From: Ischnura elegans | Lineage: Eukaryota > Arthropoda > Insecta > Odonata > Coenagrionidae | Length of the DNA stretch: 64,000 bases | Reading direction: 5' to 3' | NCBI RefSeq assembly: GCF_921293095.1 | Contig: NC_060248.1 | Location: forward strand, 136,970,972-137,034,971 | Shown here: one piece after another, positions 26,149-37,607 of the stretch | Layout of the letters: the number at the start of each line of letters is the position of its first letter | Position numbering within the stretch: the stretch's first letter is position 1 | Translations under genes and position numbers: made by a program | Notes under the pieces: model-generated | The model's input: only the letters and a program-made list of their open reading frames with translations | Told to the model about the DNA's origin: nothing | Databases searched by the model: none

Positions 26149-26954
26149 AAAGGGTAAGACTGGCATTATCTTATGCTTAATGTGTAGCATAATTTAAATG
26201 TATATGGTAGAAATGGTTGTAACATAAAGTCTAATAGAGATTTTTAAAAACTTTTTTCAGATTCCCCCCACATCGTCTGGTTTGTGATGACAGATGTCTC
26301 CCCAGTGTTTAAACCAGTATCTTCAGGTTTACTGTATGGGTATTAAGGTTTGCCTGATATAACATTGGGCAATCTATCCATGTATTTCTTTTGGGTGATT
26401 CTCTTTTATTCTGGTTAATGCATCAACGCCTTTGGGTAAGATTGACTCTAGATATTTCCTCCTGAATTGTTAGTGGGATTTTGTCCATAGGTCTGATCAA
26501 TGTCTTTGCACACTTTGATGGGCAAGAAAATTATGCTATTCCATTGTTACAAGGGTAGCAAGGATTTCATTGGTAATTCATGGTACCCTGACATTACCAT
26601 TGCTCAATTTTGAGCATTTCTCCCGGAGTTTAGCCCACGGAGTAAGTTTTGTGAGTGATTGTGTGTTTGAGTGATTGTGTGGGTGAGTGATGTGTGTTGT
26701 TATTACTATGAGTGATTGTGTGTTGTTATTACAATGAGTGGTTGTGTGTTTGTTTACTCAACGGAAGCAGCCTTAGTTAGGCCCCCAAACCCTTACAAAG
26801 GTTCCTTCAGAGTTGAGCGAGTGATTGTGAAGGGTTTCCGGTGGAGAGGCTGGGGTTTGGTCACTGCTGAGAATCTTCCCATTCCAGCATACCAACACAG
26901 TATTTTGTTTGTACCTGCGATGAGGTCCCCTCCTGTGAGAGCTGTCACTCAAAA
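26149..26954. other. Downstream flank with GT-rich imperfect repeats
   Basis: No gene is present. At about 26640-26755 the words GAGTGATTGTGTG and TGTTGTTATTAC recur imperfectly, giving a short degenerate tandem array. It may be the 3' UTR or flank of the transposase-exonuclease gene. Confidence 0.4.
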
Positions 26955-27145
26955 AATCTTCATCGCAGGATATTAATTTTGCTGCAGTATGTGGCTCCAT
27001 AGCTTTTGAGCTGCCACTCCAATGTTTTTGACAGCCAGGATGGCCCTTTTTTGCTTCTGTCTACACATGGCATAGGTAGGGCTGAATACTAGCAAAGAAA
27101 TTATTCTTTGTCTTATTAACCTCTGCCCATTTCTGCAGAATGTAC
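26955..27145 (-). pseudogene. Rearranged fragment of a related Mutator-like transposase gene
   Basis: On the minus strand, 27080-26955 matches exon 4 of the upstream gene around 24316-24450. It includes AMCRQ versus AMCSQ, the nucleotide run AACATTGGAGTGGCAGCTC, and MEPHTAAKLISCDEDFL versus MEPYTAAKLISCNEDFL. A second block at about 27145-27100 (CAGAAATGGGCAGAGG) matches 24534-24560, which lies further downstream in the gene but here comes first. The order is therefore permuted and the frame broken. This is a paralogous relic, not an exon of the intact gene. Confidence 0.75.
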
Positions 27146-27274
27146 TGTGTCACCCTGAACAGAATTTTTGTAACTGAATTAATGGACAAAATCCCACTAG
27201 GCTGGAATTCTGAGGAAACAGTCATCACAAACTAGATTGAAACTTGGAGCACATACGTGGTGGGAGGACTCCAT

Positions 27275-27774
27275 ATTAATAATGAAAGACACTTAGTTTC
27301 TTCCACAGGTTAAATTTTTTTCTATTTTATTACCAGTTTCATCTATAATATCATTATCAAATACTAATGGTGTAGTAGCTGAAACCGGTAATAAAATAGA
27401 AAAAAGATTTTTATTAGCCTGTTGAAGAAACAAAGTATCTTTCATTATTAAATATTATTTTTTTCTGTTTCTTGACCTTATTTAATATATAATATGGTTT
27501 TTCCTGGAGTATAGGTCATTTAAACAAAAGTTAGCAGCCAACGTTTCGATTTATTTTCTTAAATCATCTTCAGGGCTATGTTAGAAAAAGTGTGACACAA
27601 TATAAAATACAGAGAATAAGACTAATAAGACTTATTCTCTGTATTTTATACTGTTTCACAATTTTTCTAACATAGCCCTGAAGATGATTTAAGAAAATAA
27701 ATCGAAACGTTGTTGGCTGCTAACTTTTGTATAAATGACCTATACTCCAGGAAAAATCATATTTCATTATTAAT
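27275..27774. repeat. Compound foldback element with two hairpins
   Basis: Outer boundaries ATTAATAATGAAA (27275-27287) and its reverse complement (27762-27774) enclose two hairpins. Hairpin 1 has arms of about 65-70 bases at about 27278-27345 and 27378-27450, including TATTTTATTACCAGTTTCA and GCTGAAACCGGTAATAAAA. Hairpin 2 has arms of about 130 bases at about 27494-27620 and 27631-27763, nearly identical. The arms carry a CTGAAGATGATTTAAG and CGAAACGTTG motif typical of Penelope-like or related element ends. No coding frame is present. A related half-copy is at 35.37 kb. Confidence 0.8.
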
Positions 27775-29697
27775 CACATGCTAGCTTGAATAATAAAATT
27801 GTTGAAAAATATCTCATGGAGAGAAGCAAAGTATGTAGTAGCCAATTTAATGTATCTTGTGAGCCCTGGCTATCCTATCTTATGTTCTTGGCCAACACTT
27901 TGTGAAAATGAAATGTATATTGCTAAATTTATGTGACATTGTATGTAGAGTGGTTTTCTAAAAAATATTTTGTAATTTTTGTTATGTAATAATAATGAAT
28001 ATGTATACCAAGAGTGTAGTCATATTTCACTTTCTGTCTACTTCCTTCCTACGCACCCAAAATTGGTAACTAAGTGCATACATTTCCAAAATAGGGCCTT
28101 GAGATGAAAAGCAGAACGTTGAAATCGTATCCAGTTTAACTAAAGGTAAGGGGGCACTACAATAGGCATAGAGATGAATGGCAAGCTTAATTTAGAATAG
28201 TTTTATGATCATGGTGGATATTTTAGCTTTGACTTAGTATTTTTGTAATGATGTAAGCAAAAGTATATTTGGTGTGAAGTTCTTGTTCCTAAGGGATTGT
28301 TGTAAGGAAATTGCAAGATGAACATCCTTTGAGACCCCATAATACTATTAATGGTAGATTAATTTATACGTCGGTTATGCGTTATCTAAAGATTGGATTC
28401 ATTGAATTGTTGGTAGTGAATTCAGCATTCATGACGTGAAAGTCTACAGTTATTGGAGCAAGAACTTCCCATCGGGGCAAGTCTTGTAATTTTGCACTAC
28501 GTGGAAGGAAAGTTATTTAAAGTCGATGTCAAGCAATGCTAATATTTCGGAGGGCTGGTTATACATTAATTTTTTTAGAAAGGTTCCTCAATTTCGGTTA
28601 AGGCAACAAGTTTAGTAGGTTTTATGCATTGTAAGATGAATTCTGATTTCCCTGGGGGAGATGATTCAAAAAAATTTTACCGTATACGTAATGTGCTGTT
28701 GTTTAACTTGCGTGTAAACGCATGCTTACATTCGTATCTCGCTAATAATTATGTCCGTTCATTTTCATGTAAGGTTCGGACTGCGTTGGCTTAAATATAT
28801 GAAAATTACCTGAAGATAACAACCTGCTCACGGTGTTCAATAGGTTTCCCGCACGGCTCATACCTGTCAGATGGTTTGAACCACTCGCTTTCGTCACAGA
28901 TGGCAAGTTCATTAATGCGGATGGAGAATCTTACTTTGACAATTAAATACGCAGAAAACTGAAGTGTGCGTCAAATCGGTTACATCCTTCCACCAAATCA
29001 TATTTATATACACACAAGAAATCTCTTCACTCGAAGTTTACAGCAACCCAAATAGTATCAGGAATCGCGAATCTCATGATTCACTTCCAAATGTCCACCA
29101 CGAAGTAGTTTTTGTACATGGAATTTACTGCGACAATATGGAAAATCAGTAAACTAAACTCGTACGCAATCAATTATCTCCATTTATGTTTATTTCTGGT
29201 ATGCTGTCGTCTGCGATCATGTTTGCTTACATTTAATTCTTATGCGGCGTTGCCAAACCGAATCTTTCTGCATCCGGTCGTCTGCAGGAAATGCCTGTTC
29301 GACGAAAAGTTTTTTTCAAATATTTTAATTATACTACCGGTGACCTATGAATTTAATGTGACCAAAAATTTATAAATGAAGTTAACTACACTCAGTTAGT
29401 TTTTTGTTGATTTCTATGTACGAGAAATAATTCTATTTAAATAAATTCTGCCGTCGAAGCGCATGCCTCCCATCTATGCCATGTAAATCAGCTTCTCTTT
29501 ACTCACAAATATCTCTGAATTTAGCCCGGTAAGGGGTGTATATTATGATATCATTGGAAAGAGCAAGACTTTTTCTTTGCATTGAGATAGAAATCTCAGA
29601 ATTCTATGATGATTGATTTTTCGCTCAAACTACCTTAATCGAAGCCACATAGCGGTGTGACGGAATTACTGTGACATAATTACCTAAAATTAGGTAA
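27775..29697. other. Unassigned stretch
   Basis: No gene is supported. Frames at 28964-29375 are short and motif-free. Nothing structured was recognised before the mariner element. Confidence 0.4.
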
Positions 29698-30676
29698 TAC
29701 GAGGTGTGTGTAAAAGTAATGAGACTGGCAGTACTGCGGGCGATCTGGCAACGTTGTATCCGCCGGCTTCTGATAGACCGATTTGCTCATCTCTTCCACT
29801 TCCTCAGTGCGAGTTTCAACTCTATAAATGTAACACATTATTTTTGACAGCGCCAGGTGAAGTGAAGTTGTGTTTTTGTTGCGTGCTACAAAAATGGAGC
29901 ATCAAAATTTAGAGCAACGTTGTGCGGTAAAGTATTGCGTTAAACTTGGTGAATTCGCGTGTGTAACTTTTGAAAAGTTGAAACAGGCCTATGAGGAATA
30001 AAACTTATAAAGAGCACAAGTTTTTCGCTGGCTGAAATCATTTTTGGAAGGCCGAGAATACGTTGAAGATGAACTTCGCTCAGGAAGACCTTCAACTTCA
30101 AAAACTAACGAAAACGTTAAAAGTGTGAAGACTCTTGTGACCTCAGACCGTCGTTAAACATTAAGAATTATGAGTGACCATTTAAATTTAAACACTTTCA
30201 CCGTGCATCAGATTTTGACAGACGATTTGAACATGTGAAAGATTTGTGCCAAGAGTGATTCGTGTGAGACCAGACATTGCAGATAAGTGGATGCTTCACT
30301 ATGACAATGCCCCGTGTCACACGGCCATTTCCATTGGTTAATTTTTTGCCTCTAAATGCATTGCTGTTGCTCCTAAACCCCTTATTCACCTGATTTGAGT
30401 CCTTGTGACTTTTTTCTTTTCCTGAAATATAAAAATGTCATCATAGGACATCATTTTGGAACTCTGGAAAACTTTCAAAAGACTGTGACCCACCAGTTAA
30501 AAGCCACACCATTTTAAGACTTCCAGCGCTGCAACCAAGAGTCGGAACAACACCTCCGCCGGTATAGCTGCGCACGGGAACTAGTTTGAAGGGGGTAACA
30601 TTATCTTTTGAAATAAATAAATAAAAACTTTAGTGAGTAAAAAATCAGTCTCATTACTTTTCTAACACACCTCGTA
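29698..30676 (+). mobile_element. mariner transposon, internally deleted
   Basis: TA dinucleotides at 29698-29699 and 30675-30676 flank imperfect terminal inverted repeats. The left end reads CGAGGTGTGTGTAAAAG, and the right end complements CGAGGTGTGTTAGAAAAG followed by TAATGAGACTG. Internal length is 975 bases, against roughly 1.3 kb for intact mariners, because the middle of the transposase is missing. Both TIRs survive, so the copy could in principle be mobilised in trans. Confidence 0.93.
29894..30600 (+). pseudogene. mariner transposase pseudogene
   Basis: The frame starts MEHQNLEQRCAVKY at 29894, giving the N-terminal DNA-binding domain with VFRWLKSFLEGREYVEDE and RSGRPSTSK. Stops occur after AYEE and later. 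At about 30250 the sequence jumps from the end of the helix-turn-helix region straight to VRPDIADKWMLHYDNAPCHT, then a broken SPDLSPCDFF. The first catalytic aspartate region is therefore deleted, while the second and third (D..D34D type) remain recognisable. It cannot make an active enzyme. Confidence 0.92.
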
Positions 30677-31244
30677 TGTGTTTTAATAAGCATTCATTTT
30701 AGATATCTGTGTTGTATAAATTTCACAGTCGCCGACCTCTGAGCTGATATTTTAAGTTATGTAGTAATTAACATTGTAGCTAGGTTTTTCGTATGTCAAG
30801 AGATAAATTATCAGTGGGTAAGCTGTAAAAAATATTTTAAGTGCAGTTGACTATATTCTCCTTATCTCTACCATAAAACTGCATTGCTTAAAAGACTACG
30901 CAGACGGTGCATTGCATGAGTACATATAAAATATCCATAAACTCAGGTTGAATTAATTCTCACCAAATTTGATGTCTTCAAATTTAACATCTCCATATAG
31001 AAGTCGGCAATGTCTTGGAAAAACTTGCTAGTGTGTCTTGTGGCCTATGGATGCTAGAAGGGCTGGTTAGCCTGACACAGACGGGAAACTGCAGGAAGCT
31101 CTGAATACACAGAAGGTGGGAATTTTATTTTGTAGAAGCTACAATTTTTTAAAAATTTTATCTGACAATAATTTTTTTACTGTTCATTCAGAGTTGTTTG
31201 AAGTTAAATGACCTTAGCCTATTTGAGTTTGAAACAAGAAGCAA

Positions 31245-31862
31245 TAGGGTAGTTTCCTTCATGAAAGAAAACGAAAGGCGATTTGCGAACGAAACGAATT
31301 GCGATTCGTTACCCACCATTAGTGTATTCATAATGTAAAAATTCCTTGGTTTTAGAAATCCTAGTTTAGACGAATGGCAAGGGTCAATTTTATCCTCATT
31401 TGAAAAAGGCCAGATTGGCGCCCATGCGATGCCACTCCACGTGACGTCACAGGGACCTAGTTTCTATACGAGTAGATAGGAGTTTTACATCGTCTAAGGT
31501 TTCCAGTGCATGCATGAGGCACAGAGCTCAGCGAAACATGTCTTTATAATCACCTATTGAAACTGCCTAAGGTCGGAAAGTTTTCTTCGTTTGATAAGGT
31601 ATTAATAAACCTTATTTAAGCCAAGCGCTACCAGCTAGCATGGTACCTTGCTACCTGCTAGCATCCTGCGTCGTATCAACGCTCAGAGCCTCACCCCAAG
31701 GTCATCTCACTTGCGGCAGCGGGAACCAGAACGACGTCTCACGGAGTTTTCCCGGCATTCGTACTTACCCGTCGCGTTTTCGCGCGCTTGACATTTTCAC
31801 TTTTCATTTAATCACGAAAAATAGACATCGTCATTTAAAAATCTAAAAGCGTGAAATACGTA
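31245..31862 (-). mobile_element. TIR element of the 660-bp family, truncated copy
   Basis: Reverse complement of the elements at 36.9, 41.6 and 46.2 kb. The end at 31245 (TAGGGTAGTTTCCTTC) is intact. At the other end, homology stops near 31862, about 55-60 bases short of the expected terminus. It contains the conserved CCACGTGACGTCA block at 31437-31449. It is non-coding. Confidence 0.85.
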
Positions 31863-34800
31863 AGCGAAAACAGCGACATTTTTATCCATGTAGTGCAAAT
31901 AGCTGTGTGACAAAAACGAAGACTGATGGTTTCAGCTTTACTTGTCTAAAATGAAAAAACTACCGATTCACGGACTAAGATTATTTTTTTAGGCTCAAAT
32001 GAATGGTTCCTCATGATGTTAATAATTTAAGTATCTTAAAACTCGGAAATATTGGAAATTACCATATCTCATAAGGATAATATACTCTATAATAGAACAT
32101 ACCTTATTTGCACACGTTTAGTTATTATTTCATAGCCGCCATTAACGCATCCCTGCATTGAATTTGGGCATTCACAATTACACACAAAGCTCTTCTCCGC
32201 ACAATTTCCTCCCGGCATTTCTCTCCTTCCAATTTTTAACCAAAATATTCTGTCTTTGAACCCAAAAACCCTTCCATTTGTTATTGAGAAGGGCGTAAAT
32301 ATATCTGATTCCATTTTTCCCCTCAGTGCACCTCGATACGAAGAGGCGTAACTAGGCGTATGCTTTGGGGGGGAGGCGATGGCCAGGGGTGGTAACCCCC
32401 CCCACGCGGCAAGAGTTCCGGGAAAATTTTTTAATAACGACATACCTGGAAATATATTTTACTATAATATACTTATACTATACTTATCCTTTTGACGCTA
32501 AAAATTTAACTTGAAGCAGATTCAGTTATTATATGTCAAAACTGGACAATAGTTTTAAAATTTGTTTTTATCTGTGTGATACTTTTGGGGGATTTATTTC
32601 CTTTCTCCATGGTTACGCCAAGGTCGTGACCATTGTTTAATTCCATGCTTCTTATTTGATCGGATCGGAATCCTATCTTCGCGAACTTTCCAGTCATCCC
32701 TCTCCAGCAAACGAGCAAACTGCAACAACACATGTATTTCCCCTCCAAAAGCGGAACATAAGGTGGCATTCACAAACCTATCTGCCGGCTATGTTAATTG
32801 TTTTAGTCATAAATAGCGGTAACAATTGTAAACGTAATTACGTTAAACAGTCATATTACACCAAAATATTGATTGCGATGATGTGATTATTGCCGCGTAC
32901 GAGATGAAGAAACTTCATATGAATTTCCGCGAGTAAAAAACACTGAGGTGATATCCCTTCGACTGCTAATTTTGTTATTTCATTCTCGAGAACGCTGAAT
33001 TCCCAGTGGCATGTTCACTTGCAAGGAAGAGGTCAGACATTTAATCGAGACTTCACGGTACACTCGCAAAAGCTCAGACGATGCGCGGCATAATTAGCTT
33101 ACCAGGGACTCTTGGCGACTTCATCCATTCGATTTGTCTCTTTCAATGAGAGTTCGTGTCTTGCTTCGGGAGAGCGGTCACATTGACGGCAGGTGGGTGC
33201 GGCAGCGCGGGGGAATGTGTTGGGGCGGTGCATATAGAGAGAAATGAGCCGAACTCCCCAAGCCAAAGCGGGGGCACTTCCTCCTCCTTGGGATGAGGGG
33301 GGAGTGAAACTACATCCTCGCTTGATTGCATCCTCGAACTGCACCCACAACAGAGCCACCATCAGCAGGGTGCTTTTCCGAACACTCGCTTACGTGTCTT
33401 TCTCCACACCCTTCCCCTCCACTTCCACTCACTGAGCTAGTAAAAACAAAGAAGAGCGGTTTCTACGCATGGGGCCAAGATTGAAACGGCAAAGTCACGT
33501 GATGGGTCTGACCAAGATGGCACCCATTTTTGCGTTGGCGCTCTTCTCTTCGATCGTAATTTATTTCTATCGATTTGAAGCTCACGACGAAACATTAGAA
33601 TCAGCAAACGTAAATAATTATTTAATATACAATGTATTAAAATCCTGAAAATTACAATAATATTGAAAAACATTTTATTCGCTAACCTTTTCAGTTTTCG
33701 AAAGAAACGCTTAAGTTGGGGTTTCAATGCCTCAGCTACTCTTCGAATTGACGCGTTTGAAAATATTTCCGCAGAGGTGGTACGTACACTATCTAGGGCC
33801 ATCCTTTGCATACCTCAACCCATTGCTTCCTCTTCTGATCTTCTTCTGATGCGGCCGCTAATGTCAGGTTACCTGGATAGAAGGTAGAAATAAGAGAAGG
33901 TAGTCTAATGGAGACTCCCGCCAAAGTCGAAGAACGGCCAGGGAAGCCCGATTGATTGTTAATATCACTATTTTTCAAATTTAATTCCGTTATGTAAGCA
34001 ATGGTTGACACGCTAAAGGGTGAAAGACTATCTTTTTTATTATCGCGCTAATCTTGTAAGAAATTTCCCCGTGATATGACAAGAGGAGATAATTATTATT
34101 ATTATTATTATATTATTATCATGTACGCCAAGTTATCGTGAAAGGAGAACGATAAGCTTGAGCCCAATAGCTATGCACAGTTTCTCAGCCTACAGTCTCA
34201 TGTTAAATTACGTGGATTGGTTTGTCGCAGCTGTCAACTCCAGTCTTCTGTCAGCTAATATTTTCATATTTGCGTATTTCTTCTCTTCGTACGAAGTGAT
34301 CTGTTCACATCATTCTGGAGGTTCGGTGTGGCATTTGTCGCCTTCGCGTCAACAGCGAAACTCAGGAGGGCGATCTCGTCATCCCAAGCTCCCCTTCTGC
34401 TCTTAAATATCTCTCCTCCTCGATATCCTCGGCAAAGCGCACTCTGGCGCGTGGTTAAGGAACCAGTTCCGGGCACTGCAAAAACTGCTGACCTGCTGGA
34501 AAGGAGGAGAAAAACAAAAGAAGCCGAGTTGGATGGCGTGACGGATCGCCCGTTAAAATAAGCGCTGCTGGTGGAAGAAGAAAAAAGAGGCTCTCTCGTT
34601 TAGGATTCAATGTGTTTTTCATTTCTTTTCCTTTCCTCCTGCCTACGAGATATGGAGCTATGAGCCTTCATTAGCAATCAATTTTCAGGGCCCAATCAAT
34701 AATTGCTCTCGCATTTTTACTTTCCCGGAGACGAATTATCGAATTCTATAACCGGCCAACTAGCTTGCTGGTATTTCGTGAGGAGAGAGCAGCATAGCAG

Positions 34801-36944
34801 CCATCTTAAACTATATCTATTGATTAAATTTCTGCACGCGAGTTCATCAAATACTTGAGCTTGTTTTTTTTTATATTACGTTTTATTACTTCATTGCTTC
34901 TTGGGCGTGTTTACAGGGCTCATGACTGGCACTCGCATTTCATGACTTTCTAACAACTCATGCTATCATCTGTGATATGTCAGACAGTAGCGTCAATTTT
35001 TCATCTTTTGGCCACGTCATGAGGCCTAGTTAAGCGGTCGTGCGAATTAATGTCTGCAATTATGAATGAACGCAAAGTGCACGCTGACGCCACTCCACTT
35101 GTACGAATGCATGTATCGAAGAGAGAGCCTGCTCCAATGTGACACGGGCAGCCATTCATTTTTCGTTCCCAAAATTCTCCATGAATTTAGAGATGAACTT
35201 GCACGGGATAGGACCGAGAAAAAAGGCCGCGAATTTGGAATAATTAAAAAATACAATACATTTATCATATTTTAGGTGCAGGTAAATGATGGAAAGTGAC
35301 TATTCTATGAACTCTCAAAATTTGTTTAGGTGATGGCATAAATTTCAGACATAATGAAAACAATAAATAATATTTTATAAATGACCTAAACTCCAATAAA
35401 TACTATATTATATATCAAACAAGGTCAAGAAAAAGGAAAAAAAAGACTAACAATAAACGCGGCATTGTATGGCCCAGTGTGGTGGCCTCTCTTAATAAGT
35501 GACATCCGAGCGAGCATTCCATCTCGCAATTTCTTTCTCCTGCTGACGCCTTTCATCCCAGCCTCTTTTCTGCCTCTCCTTCCCATCTCAACCCAATCAG
35601 CAATTCCTACGACCACACGACACCGTTTTTCACGCGAATCTCAATTATTTTCCTGTTCACGTTCGTCTCTGTGCGAAGGTGCTATTTCATTCTCTCCATC
35701 ACTGACAATGCAAACCGCGCGCAGCGATTTTGTTCTCATATTTCATGGTAAATATGACGACGATACTACGTCGCTAGGCTCCGTGTTTCGCATCCGTCAG
35801 GCCCTTCGTCAGCCTCCTCTCTCCACTCCTACCAATCAACTTCCTCGCATTCCTCAATCCCTTCTCTGCGAATGACATTTTCACTCCTTTCCAAACAAAC
35901 TACAACATTTCCGAAGCTGACGTCCATCGAAGCGCTGAAATGCCTGAAAAAGCAACGACCTGCAAAGTTTCTCTTGCCTGGGCTCTTTAAGACTTGGGGG
36001 TGACCATCACGTAATCCCTGAATGATATTTACCCACGCCCTCCTGTTTAATATTTAATTATATTGCACACCGGTTTCTAAGCGAGTAGCTTTGGAGATAG
36101 CTAGACGATGAGGTCCAGGTGGGCCAATGGACCGAATAAGGGGCCCATAATCGAGGAAGACCCTCGCCATTGCATTGGAGATATGCAAAGATAAAACAAA
36201 GGCGAGGGAACCGACCGCAACTTATGGATGGTCGACATTATATGTATTTATAGTCCACCAGTGGGATAATCACATCCCTCAGCGGTCTCATTGTCCCCAT
36301 AAGCCCTTCGAAGTTCGAGGATTTATGCGCCTTGAATATTTATCCTTGAGAGTATTCTCCAATTGAATTCCCAATCGATATTGTGTGACTCTGTAAGTCT
36401 TAACTCAAGGGGAGTCCAAGTAAAAAATAAAGGAAATGAATTTGGAGCAATTTACGATAACCTCCTGCAGGCGTCAGACAAGGTCTTGGCTCATTAATTG
36501 CATCTTTGTCAGTCGGAGTAATATTAGGTTCGAGATTTCAGTAACAGGTACATTTACGCATAAAAAATACACGCATGTTGCACTTTCATTCCCACGTTGC
36601 ATATTAAACTAAAATCTTATATCTAATTCAAATTTCTTAATTTCTACCTCATAAATATTCCATAACTTAGTGAAACAAAGATATTTCTGTCAATACGTTC
36701 CTTTCTCGCGGCCAATTATACCAACATTATGTCTAGCTAGCTTTAAACCTTAAGAATTATGCTTCCCTGGCAATAATATTTTTTTTATGAATCAAACGTA
36801 GGTAACGATGATACAATAATTAGTGGAGTTTAAGCAAGAGATTTCCTTCGTAATAAAACCGCAGGAATTAAAAACTGTGATGGGAAAAGTATAAAAAGGC
36901 GTTCAAAGAGATTTAAAATCAAAAGAAAAAATTTTAATCTACAA
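31863..36944. other. Unassigned stretch with GC-rich patches and a microsatellite
   Basis: No gene is supported. GC-rich patches at 32340-32410 and 33170-33330 carry overlapping chance frames on both strands. A TTA/ATT microsatellite lies at about 34093-34120. A fragment related to the 27.5 kb foldback is annotated separately. The 136-codon frame at 35465-35875 is CT-rich and motif-free. Confidence 0.4.
35370..35455 (-). repeat. Fragment related to the 27.5 kb foldback
   Basis: The reverse complement matches the left flank and start of hairpin 2 at 27.46-27.53 kb. Matches include AAATGACCTA, CTCCA, TATATTATATAT and AAGGTCAAGAAA in the same order. It shows that the foldback belongs to a dispersed family. 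Confidence 0.65.
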
Positions 36945-37607
36945 TAGGGTGGTTTCCCATTATTTTTTAATTGCCTAAATCGAAAGATTATTACTCCTGG
37001 AGTACGCATTTCACGCTCTTAGATTTAAAATGACGATGTCTATTTTTCGCGATTAAATGAAAAGTGAGAATGTCAAGCGCGCGAAAATGCCACGGCTAAG
37101 TAGTAATGATGGGAAAAGTTCGTACGACGTATTTCTGGTTCCCGCTGCCGCCCTGTGAGGTGACCTTGAGGTGAGGCTTTGAGCGCCGCTTCGATGCAGG
37201 CTGCTAGCAGGTAGCAGAGTAAAAAGCTAGTAGGTAGTGCTTGGCTTTAATAAGGATTATTAATACCTTAAGAAACGAAGGAAACTTTCTGACTATAGGC
37301 AATCTTAATGGGTGATTATTAAGACACGTTTCTCTGAGCTCTGTGCCTCATGCATGCATTGGTAATCTCAGACGATGTAAAACTCCTATCTAGTCGTATA
37401 GCATCAAGGTCCCTGTGACGTCACGTGGAGTGGCATCGCATGGGCGCCAATCTGGCCTTTTTTTCAAATGCGGTTAAAATTGACCCTTGCCATTCGTCTA
37501 AACTGGGATTTCTAAAACCAAAGAATTTTTACATTATGAAAACATTAATGGTGGGTAACGAATCGCAATCAATGCCTTTCGTTTTCTTTCATGAAGGAAA
37601 CTACCCA
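36945..37607 (+). mobile_element. Non-autonomous TIR element, 660-bp family
   Basis: Starts TAGGGTGGTTTCC and ends GGAAACTACCCA, so the two ends are inverted copies of TAGGGTRGTTTCC, the last base being mutated. It is 663 bases long and non-coding. Internal features are a paired GCTGCTAGCAGGTAGC-type palindromic region and the TGACGTCACGTGG block at 37416-37428. The short frame at its 3' end recurs in sister copies because the DNA is shared, not because it is a gene. Confidence 0.88.

Noticed and set aside
21600..27300. Terminal inverted repeats around the transposase-exonuclease gene
   Set aside because: I compared the flanks by eye and found no convincing inverted match. A computed search is needed before claiming mobility.
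32330..32410. GGCGTAACTAGG and G/C runs as a possible transposon end
   Set aside because: Similar words occur at many arthropod repeat ends, but no inverted partner or target duplication was found here.
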